Positions 1 through 11,200 of a DNA stretch of 64,000 nucleotides are shown here, piece by piece. The position numbers and the translations under genes were made by a program. The notes beneath the pieces are model-generated. The model searched no databases, had not been told where the DNA came from, and saw only the letters and a program-made list of their open reading frames with translations. Source of the stretch: Vitis vinifera (lineage: Eukaryota > Streptophyta > Magnoliopsida > Vitales > Vitaceae); assembly GCF_030704535.1 (NCBI RefSeq), contig NC_081811.1, forward strand, positions 3,550,501 to 3,614,500. The letters are read 5' to 3'. Position 1 is the stretch's first letter; the number at the start of each line of letters is the position of its first letter.

Positions 1-582
1 TGTAACTAAAATATCATTAAATAAATAATTAATTTCAAATATATTATATCATGTCATACTTTTAAAGACTATATCCTAATACTTAATCTTAACAACGACT
101 TGTTAGTACCACTAATTGAATGTCAACACATAGTTGTACTATCGGCAAACCCAAATAGTGCTAGGAATCAATGAATGACCATGTACTCTTTCCCTTACAT
201 GATGTCCTAGGTACACTTGCCACTTGACACAAATCCACATGCACAAATGATATGCAAAGAGAGGATTGCATCCCGTTCTTACCTAGCTGGTATCAAGTTT
301 AAAGCATGCCTACTCTACCATCTCTCAAAGAAAATGGTGTCATTTTTAATCTAAGTAACTCTAAATTACCAATTGGTCTTAGGTCAATAAGTGACTAGTC
401 AAATATGAAAGAAAATACAGTTTACTTGTGTGTTGCTTTATAATTGAAATATTGCTCTAAGTTGCAAGCTAGTTGTAGAACAACAAGTCACTAGTGGAAT
501 ATGAAAGAAAATACAACTTACATGTTTGTCCACTTTGTAATTGAATAACCATTGGTGTTCATTCTAACCCTTGTTTGTGTAG
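1..582. other. AT-rich intergenic sequence, no gene seen
   Basis: There is no reading frame of note and no RNA gene. A phrase near 396-425 (gactagtcaaatatgaaag) recurs in slightly altered form near 492-515, which suggests a decayed local duplication. Confidence 0.4.
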
Positions 583-960
583 ACCCACATTTTTCTCATG
601 TATCCTCACTCAATAGGAAACTCATTTTTATTTTGAAAATTTTGATTTTTGTTTTAAAGTTTGAGTCGTCACTTATTTTATTATTTTTTTAGAAGAAAAA
701 TAAAAAGAAAAAAGAAAAACCTTAAGAGTGACAAGGAAAAAGACAAGTCTACGAACTAGGAATGGCTTTGATGATCAAATCACCTATTAAGAAGGTATCG
801 AGATAAGCTATAGTATCCTTCTAAACTTGCATACCTACAACCTTTAATAAACAAGTGGAGAAAATTTTGACATTAATGAATTAATTAATAGATATTTTCA
901 TCAAAATTGTGTGCAAGACAAATATACCAACAAAATATATATAAGAAGAAATAAATATAT
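583..960 (-). mobile_element. Gypsy-type LTR relic, reverse orientation
   Basis: Read on the minus strand, this stretch carries the same landmarks in the same order as the plus-strand copy that ends near 6878: a GTCAC..CTTA phrase, an A/T tract, AAGTGRCGACT, GAGTGAGRATRCATGAG, and a terminal GGGTCTACA. It is therefore the 3' end of an LTR of the same family in inverted orientation. It is old and eroded, its inner limit is uncertain, and no internal retrotransposon genes are visible beside it. Assignment to Gypsy rests on resemblance to LTRs common in grape-like genomes. Confidence 0.4.
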
Positions 961-1779
961 ACAAATAAATTTACAACCAAGCAAGAACTAATGGGCAATG
1001 AATGAGCGGATGAATGAACAAATAAATAAGCATATAACTATCTTGGAAGAATTTTTATGGAAAAAAAGTGAATTAACTAATAAAATTATTTTCTTTTCGA
1101 ATAATGCAATTAATGAACTTTGAATGGCTTATAATTTATGGCTTTGCATGATTGCATGATCATGTCCGTGTGGATAGCGGTGGAAAAGGTGCGGTATATG
1201 GTAGCAGCATGGTGGTGGGCAGACTGTGGGTAATGTGGCCATGGGTGCAGTTGTGAGAGAGAACGATGACTACAATGGAGAAGACCATGATTGTGGCCAT
1301 GGATGAGCAGTGGTGGTGGTGATAAGGCATGTGGATAGTGATTATAGTTACCTTCCCCCATGCACGTGTACCCCGCGCCTCTAGCTACGTGGCAGTACCC
1401 TTGCTGAACCACGTATTACCTCATCCATTACTACCCGAACAACCTTTGAGGCACCCCCGGAGTATTCTATTTGGACCATATGGGCCCACTAAGCGGACCA
1501 CATCTTCCTGACATCCCAAAATCCTTTTTGGTATGTGAGACTATGAGTATCTAACACTAGAGTGACTGATGGGACCCTTCCCATCCTTACGTATACACCA
1601 ATGGACCATCACGCCCAGTCACATACCGTCAACAGGCTAAAACGACGACAAATTATGTCATGACGCACCACTTGACACAACCACCTTGCAATTGTAATGA
1701 TTGCCCTGTCACTTACTGCACAACCATCATTGTAGTATTAGGTCAAGGCGTCAACTCAACACTATAGTGTTTTCTCCCA

Positions 1780-2035
1780 TTGAGTACTATAAAAACCCCA
1801 TTAAAACAAAACTCAGGTATGCAACACTAAGGGTTTTCTCATCTATTCTCTCTCAAAGGGTTCCTACCATTTTCAGTATCTGATTTAGGTTTCGGAGAGT
1901 GTGTTCGGACAGGTTGTCCGAGCATCCTTTGTACAGAGAAAAAGAATGTCCGGTCTTCAGTAGTTGGGCAGAAGCTTTTGTTGTCACAACCAAGGGAGGA
2001 ATCCATCCTCAGTTGACTTGGTATCAACAGTGATG
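1780..2035 (+). mobile_element. possible LTR 3' part with primer-site-like motif
   Basis: A TATA-like CTATAAAAACCC at about 1788 is followed by a leader-like stretch and, near 2018, by TTGGTATCAACAG. The last motif resembles the primer binding site that follows many plant LTRs. No gag or pol reading frames follow. It could be a decayed LTR plus leader; the call is weak. Confidence 0.22.
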
Positions 2036-3344
2036 GCATAGGTTATAGAGAGAAAATGAATGGTTTTGTGGTGGTGTTGCTGGAGATGGAGATGAGGAAA
2101 GAAAGTGGCGGCCATGCATGATGAGGTCGGTAGTGGGGGTACAGTGGCAGGTTTTGGAGATTAGAGTGGACGATGGTGAAGATCTGGGTTGTGGGCATGT
2201 TGTGTGATGGTGTTGATAGAGGTAGTGGTGGCGGTTGTGGATGATGATGATAATGGTAGTAGAAGTTGGTGGTGTTGGTGGGCGGCGGGTATGATTATCG
2301 GCAGAGGGTGGTGGCCTGGGCAAGAGTAGAGACTGTGGATGGAGTAGTCGCGGTGCTGGAGTGTAGTAGTGCAGATTGGATAGTGGAAGCGTTCCCATTG
2401 TTGGTGTCGGAGAATAGATCAACGATCAAGATGTCCATGATAGTGCGGCAGTGAAAACGTGGAGGACAATGTCAAAGATCAAGAAAAGAAAGACCTTGTA
2501 GACAGCCCTCATTTTAATTTTATGTCATTGGTGTCTTCCTGAAAATATTTTATTTTATTTTCTTTCCAAAAATAAATAAATAAATAAATCTACTGACAAC
2601 ATTTTCCTTCCTAAAACCGTCTTAGGACGGAACGGTCTTCTGAATAAAAAATATAAAAAATTATGTTTGAAAACTAAAAATTATTTTTTATTTTTTATAA
2701 TAGAAGAATAGAGTATTTTTAGATAATATTTTTTCATTATTTTACTTATTTTTTTAGAATTTTTTTTCATAATTGTTTTGAAAAATAGTTGTCATACAGA
2801 GCCTTAAATTCTAATTTCCTCTTTTTAAAATAAAATTTCAATTAATAAAAAATAGTTATCAAACAAGTTCTTAAATTCTAATTTTCTTTTTTTAAAACAA
2901 AAGCTCAATTAAACCACTCTCTCATTTTCTTTAAAAGGAACGGGTTTTATCTTCGCAATCCTAACTTTTCATAAAAAATAAAGTAAATCAGGTAAAATAA
3001 AAACAAAATAAATTAAATAATAAAAATACAAATAAAAGTGTACGGGCTAGAGGTAAGAGAAATTAAAATCCCTAATGAAATAGACATAAGATCTATGAAT
3101 AAACATGGGCTTGAAATGTTAAAAAATAAAAACGGATGACAAATTTTAGGGTTTACACTTTGCATTCAACTTTTACCTACATTGCAATACATTAAACACC
3201 AACAAAGTCCCAAAATGATTTGATTCAATTGGCTCGTTGATTATAAGCAAATATAAAATAAGTAAGGTGTTGATCTATACTGAGAAAAACACAACATGCA
3301 TTTGCATCAACAACAAATGAAGATGACATAGGCAAGAAAGAGAA
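2036..3344. other. gene-free stretch with AT-rich MITE-like segment
   Basis: 2040-2450 is rich in GGT/GTG triplets, which opens meaningless low-complexity reading frames on both strands. 2600-2810 resembles two other AT-rich segments, near 23600-23960 and 45480-45790, and may be a decayed non-autonomous DNA element. 2820-2900 contains two related copies of an A/T-rich phrase (ttaaattctaattt). No gene is supported. Confidence 0.35.
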
Positions 3345-6300
3345 GTGTAGACCCCCATTGTTTGGGTTTATTTTTGCAGGTATTATTTTGTCAGGTGGAA
3401 GACTCTTAGGGGGCCATGTGTTGCCTCAGGATTGGCCATTGGGGAATCACTGTAGTGGGTTAAAGGTGCAATGAGGGAACGACATGTGTGATGAAATATG
3501 CAGAAACAGTTTTAATTTGAAGATTTGAGAGTTGTAGGAGGCCGTTGGAGGGGGGCGTGTTTTTTGGGTTGCTAGAGTTGCAAACAGCTCGATGGTAGAA
3601 AAATTTGAGGGGCCTTGGGGAGAACAGGAGAGATGTGGAGGTAGGGAGTGAGAGAGAGGTTAGCAAGAGAAGAAAGGTTTTTTGGAGAGAGCTTGAATGG
3701 GAAGAAGATTGGCTAGAAGGGAAGGGAAGAAGAGTGAGAGAAAGAAAACTGAATGAGAAAAATAGAGCATAAGGAGGAAATCTTGAGAGGATTAGCTGAG
3801 CAAGAGAATGGGTTTGTTGGGATTTTGATGTAAGCTTAGGAGAATGAAGTAAAGCAGCTTGATACCTAGCAAGTCCCGCTGAATGGGAGCCTTTTTAGGT
3901 GCCTTTACCAATTAAACCATCTATTCATGGCAGTTGATTTTCTCTGTGTTGTTGTGATTGTGTTGTAAATAATTCATGCCTTGTTCTTTATATCAAATTT
4001 GATTAAGAGTGATCTAATTCATTTTTTAGTTCTCCTTTGTGTGTTTGAGTCATATCCTTGGATCTCATTTCCACCTGGTTTTTCCCACCTATACATGAGC
4101 CTATTGACTTCAATATGAGATGGGGCTCGGACCAATGTTTTCTTTAGTTCATTTGATACTCTGTTTTTATGCTTGCCCTCTTGCTATTTACTCTTTGTTC
4201 ACAGTGACTATTTGTACCTTCGAGGAGAAGGGCTTTGTTGTTGCGATCATGATGGACACTAAGGGGAGTGAGATTCACATGGGGGAACTTGGTGGTGCTC
4301 CGTCGGCCAAAGCAGAGGATGGTGAGATATGGATTTTTAGCGTCTGAGCTTTTGATTCACCTCTCTCAAAATGCACTATCAACATCAACTATGATGGTTT
4401 CGCCGAAGATGTGAAAGTTAGTGATGAACTCCTTGTGGATGGTGGAATGGTGAGGTTTGATGTGATTGAGAAGATTGGTCCAAATGTTAAGTGTCGGTGT
4501 ACTGATCCTGGACTGCTGCTACCAAGGGTTAATTTAACGTTCTGGTGGGATGGGAGTTTAGTGCGAGAATGTAATGCCATGCTCCCCACAATTTCTTTAA
4601 AGGATTGGTTGGACATAGATTTTGGGACTGCAGAGGATGTTGATTTTATTGCAATATCATTTGTCAAGTCTATTGAAGGGATTAAGCATCTCAAAGGCTA
4701 TATTGCTGCAAGATCTCGTGATAGTGACATTATTGTTATTGCAAAAATAGAGAGCATTGACTCATTAAAGAACTTGGAAGAGATCATTCAAGCGCGTCAG
4801 ATGAAGCTATAGTAGCCAGAGGAGATTTGGGTGCTCAAATCCCATTGGAGTAGGTCTCATCTGCTCAGTAAAAGATTGTTCAGCTATGCAGGCATCTAAA
4901 TAAACCTGTCGTTGTCTCACAGCTACTCGAATCCATGATTGAATATCCTACACCAACCTTCATACCTGCCCAGCTCACCACCCTCATCTCTTTATATCCT
5001 TCATACCCACCAAAGTCAATAACCATACCCATTTTCCCATCATGTATACTCACCAAACTTATCATCATACCCATCGTCTTTCACTTATTTCCAACACCAT
5101 ATCCACCATAGTCAACCGGTCCCCATCTTACATACCCACAAAACTCGTCACCTTGACCACTCCTCGGCAAAATCCGCACATGGGTTTCTTTTTATCAGCT
5201 TCATTTGTGCCATTGCTCTTTCTCTGAAGAAATAATTCGAAAATTATGGAGCAAAGTTCAGACCAATCATGACAAAAGAAGCTTCTTGCAGCTTAATGAC
5301 TGTGTTGAAACGTCTTCCTTCATTGATGATATTCCAATGGTTGTTTGGGTCACCCCATGCATTCTCTGTGATTTCTGATGATGGAACTCCCCCAAAGGTC
5401 ACAAAGGAAGTAGAAAACATTCACTCTTGATGCTATGGCCCACACAAATACCGGTTTTTTTTCCAAGACCACCACTTCATGTGCTGAGCATAGCTTTGCG
5501 TGTCCGTCACCATCCTTTCCCATGTTCATGAGACCCCTTTCTTCATGGCCATCTCAGCGCATGTGCTGAGTATTTCCCAACGTGCAATTTACCCCTCTTT
5601 TCTGTCCCCCCTTTCTTTGTTTTCTCTATGAATTCAGCAGCACCCCGAAGTTTTGCCCGTCAACCAAGAAAGACATAGATCATGCCTTGAGGTCGGAAAA
5701 GACTATCGAGTTTACGGATTTCATTTTTTGCCGCATCCTAGAACTGTTATATGCCAGCTCTAAGTTGATTTATCAACCCTAAGAGTGAACCCTTTTTTTC
5801 CAATGTTCCTTAAGGTCCTCAAAACCCGAGTGGTTACCCAGATTCCTGTTACGCAGAGCATAGTGATGATGGGCCAAATGCAAAAATGGGAGAGATTTCC
5901 AAAAAAAGCAGGCTTGAGCAGAGGTTTCCTATCATGCCTCCGAAGCACAATCAATAGTCCAAGTGAGATAGAACCAGAAATTGCATGTTCAATGATGTGG
6001 TTCAGTGACCAGCTCAAGACCCCAAGCTTAGGATTCCCCTGTTGCATGGTTTGCATGGCCACCTTCCTAGGTCCATTTTCACAACCCATAGCTTCATGCA
6101 TGTCTTCAAAAACTGATTTTCAAAAATCTTGTTTTCAAATAATTTTAACCCACAACTCTTCATTCTTCTTTAGTGTTTTAGGTCCTAAAAATCGATTTTC
6201 AATAAAATTTTGCTACCATTTTCTTTTCGGCAAGCAATTTTCACATTTTCTTTGATTTTTAAAATGTTTTGAAATAAGCATGGGTTTAATTTTGTAATTC

Positions 6301-6878
6301 CAAGTGATGGAATTTACAGAATTGATTCATGCAAAAATAAATCGGGTTTTGATGGGGCTCAACATGTGTGATTTTCTTGTTGATTGATTGATTGATATGT
6401 TGTATTGACTTGCCTGACTTTATGACATACATGCAACTATTTAGTATTCGTTCACTAACCTTTGTTTTCCATGAAACAATCAGCTCATTACTCATGTACA
6501 CTCTCTATTTTTCTTGTTCATTCTTACTATTTCTAGATTGATATTATTTTGGTATTCATGCTTAATCTATCAATTGTCACACTTGTTTTAGTTTAATTAG
6601 TAGAGACCCATTTTTAGGGGCTTAGAGGGGCGTTACGATCATTGACGTACCTTTTCAATAAAACCTGACTCCTGAGCCTAGATTTGGTTTTTCATAGACC
6701 ATCTTTTCCAAATAAAGAGTCACACTTAGGGTTTTCTTTATTATTTTGTTTTCCTTTTAAAAATAAAACAAAAATAAGTGGCGACTTCAAGTCATTTTCT
6801 AAAAAAACAATTTTTTTTCAAATAAAAAGCGAGTTTGCTATCGAGTGAGAATGCATGAGCAAAAATGCAGGATCCACA
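3345..6878 (+). mobile_element. LTR-like relic bounded by TGTAGACCCCC and ATCCACA
   Basis: The stretch opens with TGTAGACCCCCATT, and its last ~280 bases (6600-6878) are a recognisable LTR 3' end: GTAGAGACCCATTTTTAGG, AGTCACACTTAGGG, ATAAGTGGCGACTT, CGAGTGAGAATGCATGAG and a terminal ATCCACA. The two ends may bound one long LTR or be pieces of two elements. A pyruvate kinase fragment lies inside. No gag, protease, reverse transcriptase or integrase frames are visible, so this is an old fossil without coding capacity. The right end is much better supported than the left. Confidence 0.35.
4219..4957 (+). pseudogene. plastidial pyruvate kinase fragment
   Basis: About 245 codons are clearly related to plastid-type pyruvate kinase, the last step of glycolysis (phosphoenolpyruvate + ADP to pyruvate + ATP). 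Recognisable blocks in order are [105 protein letters not shown] and [12 protein letters not shown]. In-frame stops occur at 4346-4348 (an Arg codon turned TGA) and 4853-4855 after PLE, and the frame changes near 4795-4800. Homology begins and ends abruptly, so the N-terminal domain and C-terminal half are absent. No intron interrupts it: it is either one large exon copied by DNA transfer or a truncated retrocopy. It cannot make an enzyme. Confidence 0.85.
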
Positions 6879-6984
6879 AGAAGAAAAATAAGGATCAAGA
6901 TGTGTTTTATTATTTTATATTTTGATGTCATTTTTTATATGTTAGCCATTTTTTTATAACCTTGTTTCATATGTTTGTATTTAT

Positions 6985-7160
6985 AATATTTCATATCGAA
7001 TAAGGTATAAGAGGTTTCTTACACTATATATATATATATATAGTGAAATTATTTTAATTATGTAAACATATTTTAAAGTAATAAAGATTTCTTTAACCTA
7101 AAATAAACAATATTTATATAGGATGAAATAGATTGTTACAAATAGTATCAAAATCAAAAT
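6985..7160 (+). mobile_element. TRIM-like LTR relic with (TA)n insert
   Basis: ATATTTCATATCGAATA is followed by a (TA)n run at 7024-7042 and then GTAAACATATTTTAAAGT. These blocks match the order seen in relics near 30588 and 50919-51180 and in the better copy at 16932. This is a small, old, eroded LTR of the TRIM type with no coding capacity. The family call is by pattern only. Confidence 0.3.
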
Positions 7161-8274
7161 TGATTTCGATATAAGACTAAGAGTTTTGTTGACAATGATT
7201 TGTAGGAAGCGTTTTTACCCTTTCTAATACTTAAAAATAAAAAATGTCAAATGTTAAAAATGCTAAAAATGTTTCCTATAATTACTATCAAACGACACTA
7301 TAAGTGTTCAAAGTGATCCTACAATCCCAAACTTGACAACATACCAAATTGGTACCACAAATTTTCCTTTTAAATTATTATACAAACTAGTCCACCATTT
7401 AAGTGTATTTTCATTTTTATATTTCAAAAAAAAAAAAAAACACTAGCTTTTGTATATGTGCAAAACCACATTTTCTAATTTTCTTGACAAATTAGAGATG
7501 ATAATACGACGGGATTCAAGCGATTCATCCAAATACAATCAAGCCTCTTTATTTAAATCAATTTTAAGATCAACCAATAAATAAAAATAAATAAATGAGA
7601 TGAGGCGAACCATTTAATTTTTAAATTATTTTTTATTTTTTAAATACTTTTTCTTATTTTATAACAAAATGTAACATTAAACTAAAATATCAACATATTT
7701 GATATGTTATACAATTTTTTTTTATATATATAAATAAATATATAAATTTGAATTTTTATTATAATATTATTCTCCCACAACGTTGCAATAGAATTCTAAT
7801 CTTGGGACATGTAGCTCCTAATTCCTAATATGGTCTATTTACCTTTTTAAGAAATTCATATTTTTCTTTTTAAGTAAATTTTTGTTTAATTACATAATAT
7901 TTATAAAAATTTAAAATACAATTAAAATATAATTTATATTTCATTTAAAAAAATAAAAGGATTATGGCGTATTAATATGGTATACCTTAATTATTTCAAA
8001 TTAATTTATATTCATAAGGGAAGGTTAAATTAAAATTTTTAAACACATAAATATATTCGAAATATTTAGATATTTTGAGAGCAAGTAGGTGAATTATATA
8101 CTCTCTCGCGAGTGAGGACAGAGGTCAATTGTATTGGTCCTCAGCTTTCAGGAAAAGATCACAGCTCTTTCTCGGATACGGTACGTGTCTTCTCCTATTC
8201 TCTGCAATGATCCAAACCTTAAACCCTTGATTCTCCGGCAAAATTGCACATATACTCCCCACGCTCTAAACCCC
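7161..8274. other. intergenic and promoter-side region
   Basis: Very AT-rich. 7200-7310 resembles, in reverse complement, 40150-40260 (a GTTTGATAGT..TTTTAGACTTT type phrase), probably decayed DNA-transposon debris. The last 170 bases upstream of 8275 are less AT-rich and hold CTCTCTCGCGAGTGAGG at 8100-8117, likely the promoter or leader of the next gene. An upstream in-frame ATG at 8134 exists. Confidence 0.3.
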
Positions 8275-11200
8275 ATGTCCCCTAAGACCTCCATAGAATC
8301 TTGTACCTTTCAGTTGCACAGTTGGAGACCCTTTCAGCTCCCCACCACTCCCAAAACCCTAGAGCCTGATTCCCATAATTCGAAACCCTACTCCATTACC
8401 ACCTCCAGCAATGGCCTTCACAGCAAGAGACCTTGCTTATCCGATAGAAAGACGTCGTTTCCGATCGACGCCCTTGACATTTCGAAGCTGAGCTTGCTGG
8501 AAGACGACAAGCCCGCGTCCTCGGCGCCGCGCAATCGGGGGAATGTTCGATGGATCGACCGGAAGCGCCGCCGCCGTGGGTCGCGGTCGGTTTCTGGGAG
8601 GAGTAGTGACCGCAGCGGGACTCGCCGGTGCTGCTCGGTGGGGGCGTCGGCGGCGTACGCGACTTGCTCCGATTTTCCGGTGGCCGCCGGGACAGATTCG
8701 AGTGGGGAGCTGTTTGTGAATGGAGATTCTAATTGGTCATCGGATGTAAGCGAGGCAAAGAATTCGAGGAAAGATAGGGATGGAGGGAGTGGCGAGAAGG
8801 AGAATTTGGGTTCTGGGTTTGGGCACATTGGTATTTTTGAAACTCAGGGGAATGAATCAGGATACGGAAGCGAACCTGGGTATCGGGGCGATGCAGAATT
8901 CGGGTATGGAGATGAGCTTGATGAGGAAGAGGACGATGCCCGGTTGTTGTTTTGGGGCGAACAACTTGGAGGTACATATCCTGGAATTGCTTTGAATGTT
9001 TGTTAAATTGAATTTGATAGATTAGTTTAAAATTTGATGGGTTTATAAGCTATGATCTAATTTATTCCTTTTAAATTTCATTATTTTTTTGAGTTCTTCA
9101 GTTAGTACTTGGTCTGTGGGTGGTTTTGCAGTATTGGATTGACCTAAAAGTATAGTTCTATCTTATGGCATTCATCTATTTTGCTTTTGGATTGGGTCAG
9201 TGAAATCTTAATTCATTTCCAAAAGTGAATTCTTTCCAATAGGAAGCTACAGATCCTCTATGAGGCATGCCCATACAGCCGCACACGATATTGGAGACAT
9301 TTGATTATTTAGGTTCTTAGAAAGTGAGATATATTAGCAATACCTGCAGCATTGTGGATTTCATAACTTGTTTTAAGCAGTTTTAGAATGCATCGGAACA
9401 GTTTGATTGCATGCATGATTAAATGTTTTTATTTGCATTGCAGCTAGTGATGAATGCATTTTATTGTGCCTATTTAATTTATTTAGTTACAGAATGGAGT
9501 TTGAAAGAATTTATCGGTATTCTCAGTTTCATGTCTTCTGGGAAAAATGAAGCAACCAAAGAACAACATTGGGTTGTAATTGTAAAACATGAAAGTGGAA
9601 AATGCAGCAGATGAAACACTTTGATGGTTAGAGTCTGTTTGAGAGTAATTCTTGTTAAATTGTTTTTATTTGTAGTGGTTTTGTTAGTAGCCCTTTCATT
9701 AGAAATGCTTTTAAAGAGAATTGCTTTTGTGTTTGGATATAAACTAGAAAAAGTGTTTTGATTGTATTTTTGGTCATGTAGTATATAATAAAAAAGCTTC
9801 TTCTTTTTTTCTTTTTTCTTTTTGAAAAATCACTTACCAAATAATTGTCTGAGAATCACTTTAAATGATTCTCTAAATTTTTAAAAGTGATTTTAAACAA
9901 TTTACCAAGGACCTGATTTTTGTTAAAAAGCACTTCCAAGCATTAGGAAGCCCTTTTAGCGCCTCTCAAAATTACCTCCAAATGGGCTCTTAATCATTTT
10001 GAAAAGGTAAACATTCAAATGCTTTCCAATTTCCATGGGCTTCCAAAATTGTGGTAGTCATCAGTTATGCCAGTTTCTGGAGCTAGATGGGGTACTGATT
10101 AATTCTCTTGCTGGTCTTGAACTCACTGAAAGCTTCAGATGCTTCAGAAATTGGTATTTTCTGATTTATTTGGTTGATGATATGTTTCTTGGTGCCTTAA
10201 ATCTCCAAATACCTTGTTACTTTTCATGTGCAATACACACCTATGCTTAAAAGTGAGAGACTTTAACTTGGAAAGCCTATAGCAATATCTTGATTGAAAA
10301 CCTAAAATGAAGGTCCATTTGAAGAATATCCATTTCACTATGGCAGGAATGGGAAGTTATTATTCTACATTCCTCAAAATTGAGATATGATATTAGTTTT
10401 CCTGCTGAATGGTTTGGTAATCTGGTTGTATAGATCCTTCATGTCAATATAAATCTTTATGTGAAGTATATCTGCCTGAAACCTGAGCTTTTAAAACGAG
10501 TTCTTTCTTGATTGGATATGTCATTATTCTTCATGAACCAAAACTAAGTCAAGCAAAGGAAATATGCAATTCACATGTTTTATTGGCCATTTCTTATTTA
10601 AATCAAACTTAAAATTCTGTTCAAATAAACTTAAGTTATCCAACTCCAGAAACCCTTGTCCCGATTTGTTATTTTGCTCTATATAGCTAGTACTTATTCC
10701 CTAGGGTAGCTAAGAGGAGTGGGTTACAAGGTTGGCAACCATACTCTTACTTATTAACAACTTGACACTGAAGAATAAAATATTTTTTTGATCAGTAATT
10801 TTTGTGTTCTTTTGGTACATGGAGTCAGACAAGGAACCGCCACCCCAACTGCTTGCTATGTGAGAACAAAGGAATGAGACATCTATTTTGACCATCATAT
10901 TAAGGTTCTGAAAACATGATGATATTGGTCAAATATCAATTTCAATTTTAAAAAATAGCAAACTTTTGCTGCAAAAAGGGAGATTTTGGATAAAAAATCT
11001 TGGAAAATATCTGTCTTTACTTGGTAGATGTTTTGAGATATGGAGAGAGATTTAAGATCATGCTGACATTGACCATCTTGGCTGAGTTATGGAAGGATGC
11101 AAAGCAAAGCCAAAAAATTTGGTGGGTGTGTCAGTTAGGAGTCTGAAGTACTAGGGGGTTAAGGCAAGGAGATCCCCTCTCCCCTTACCTTTTTGTCTTA

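Noticed and set aside
2024-2454. 132-codon minus-strand frame rich in Pro/His/Thr
   Set aside because: It is a translation of GGT/GTG low-complexity DNA, with no conserved features.
5760-6255. Overlapping open frames on both strands (113 and 156 codons)
   Set aside because: Composition is non-coding-like, no homology is recognised, and the frames lie inside an LTR-like relic.
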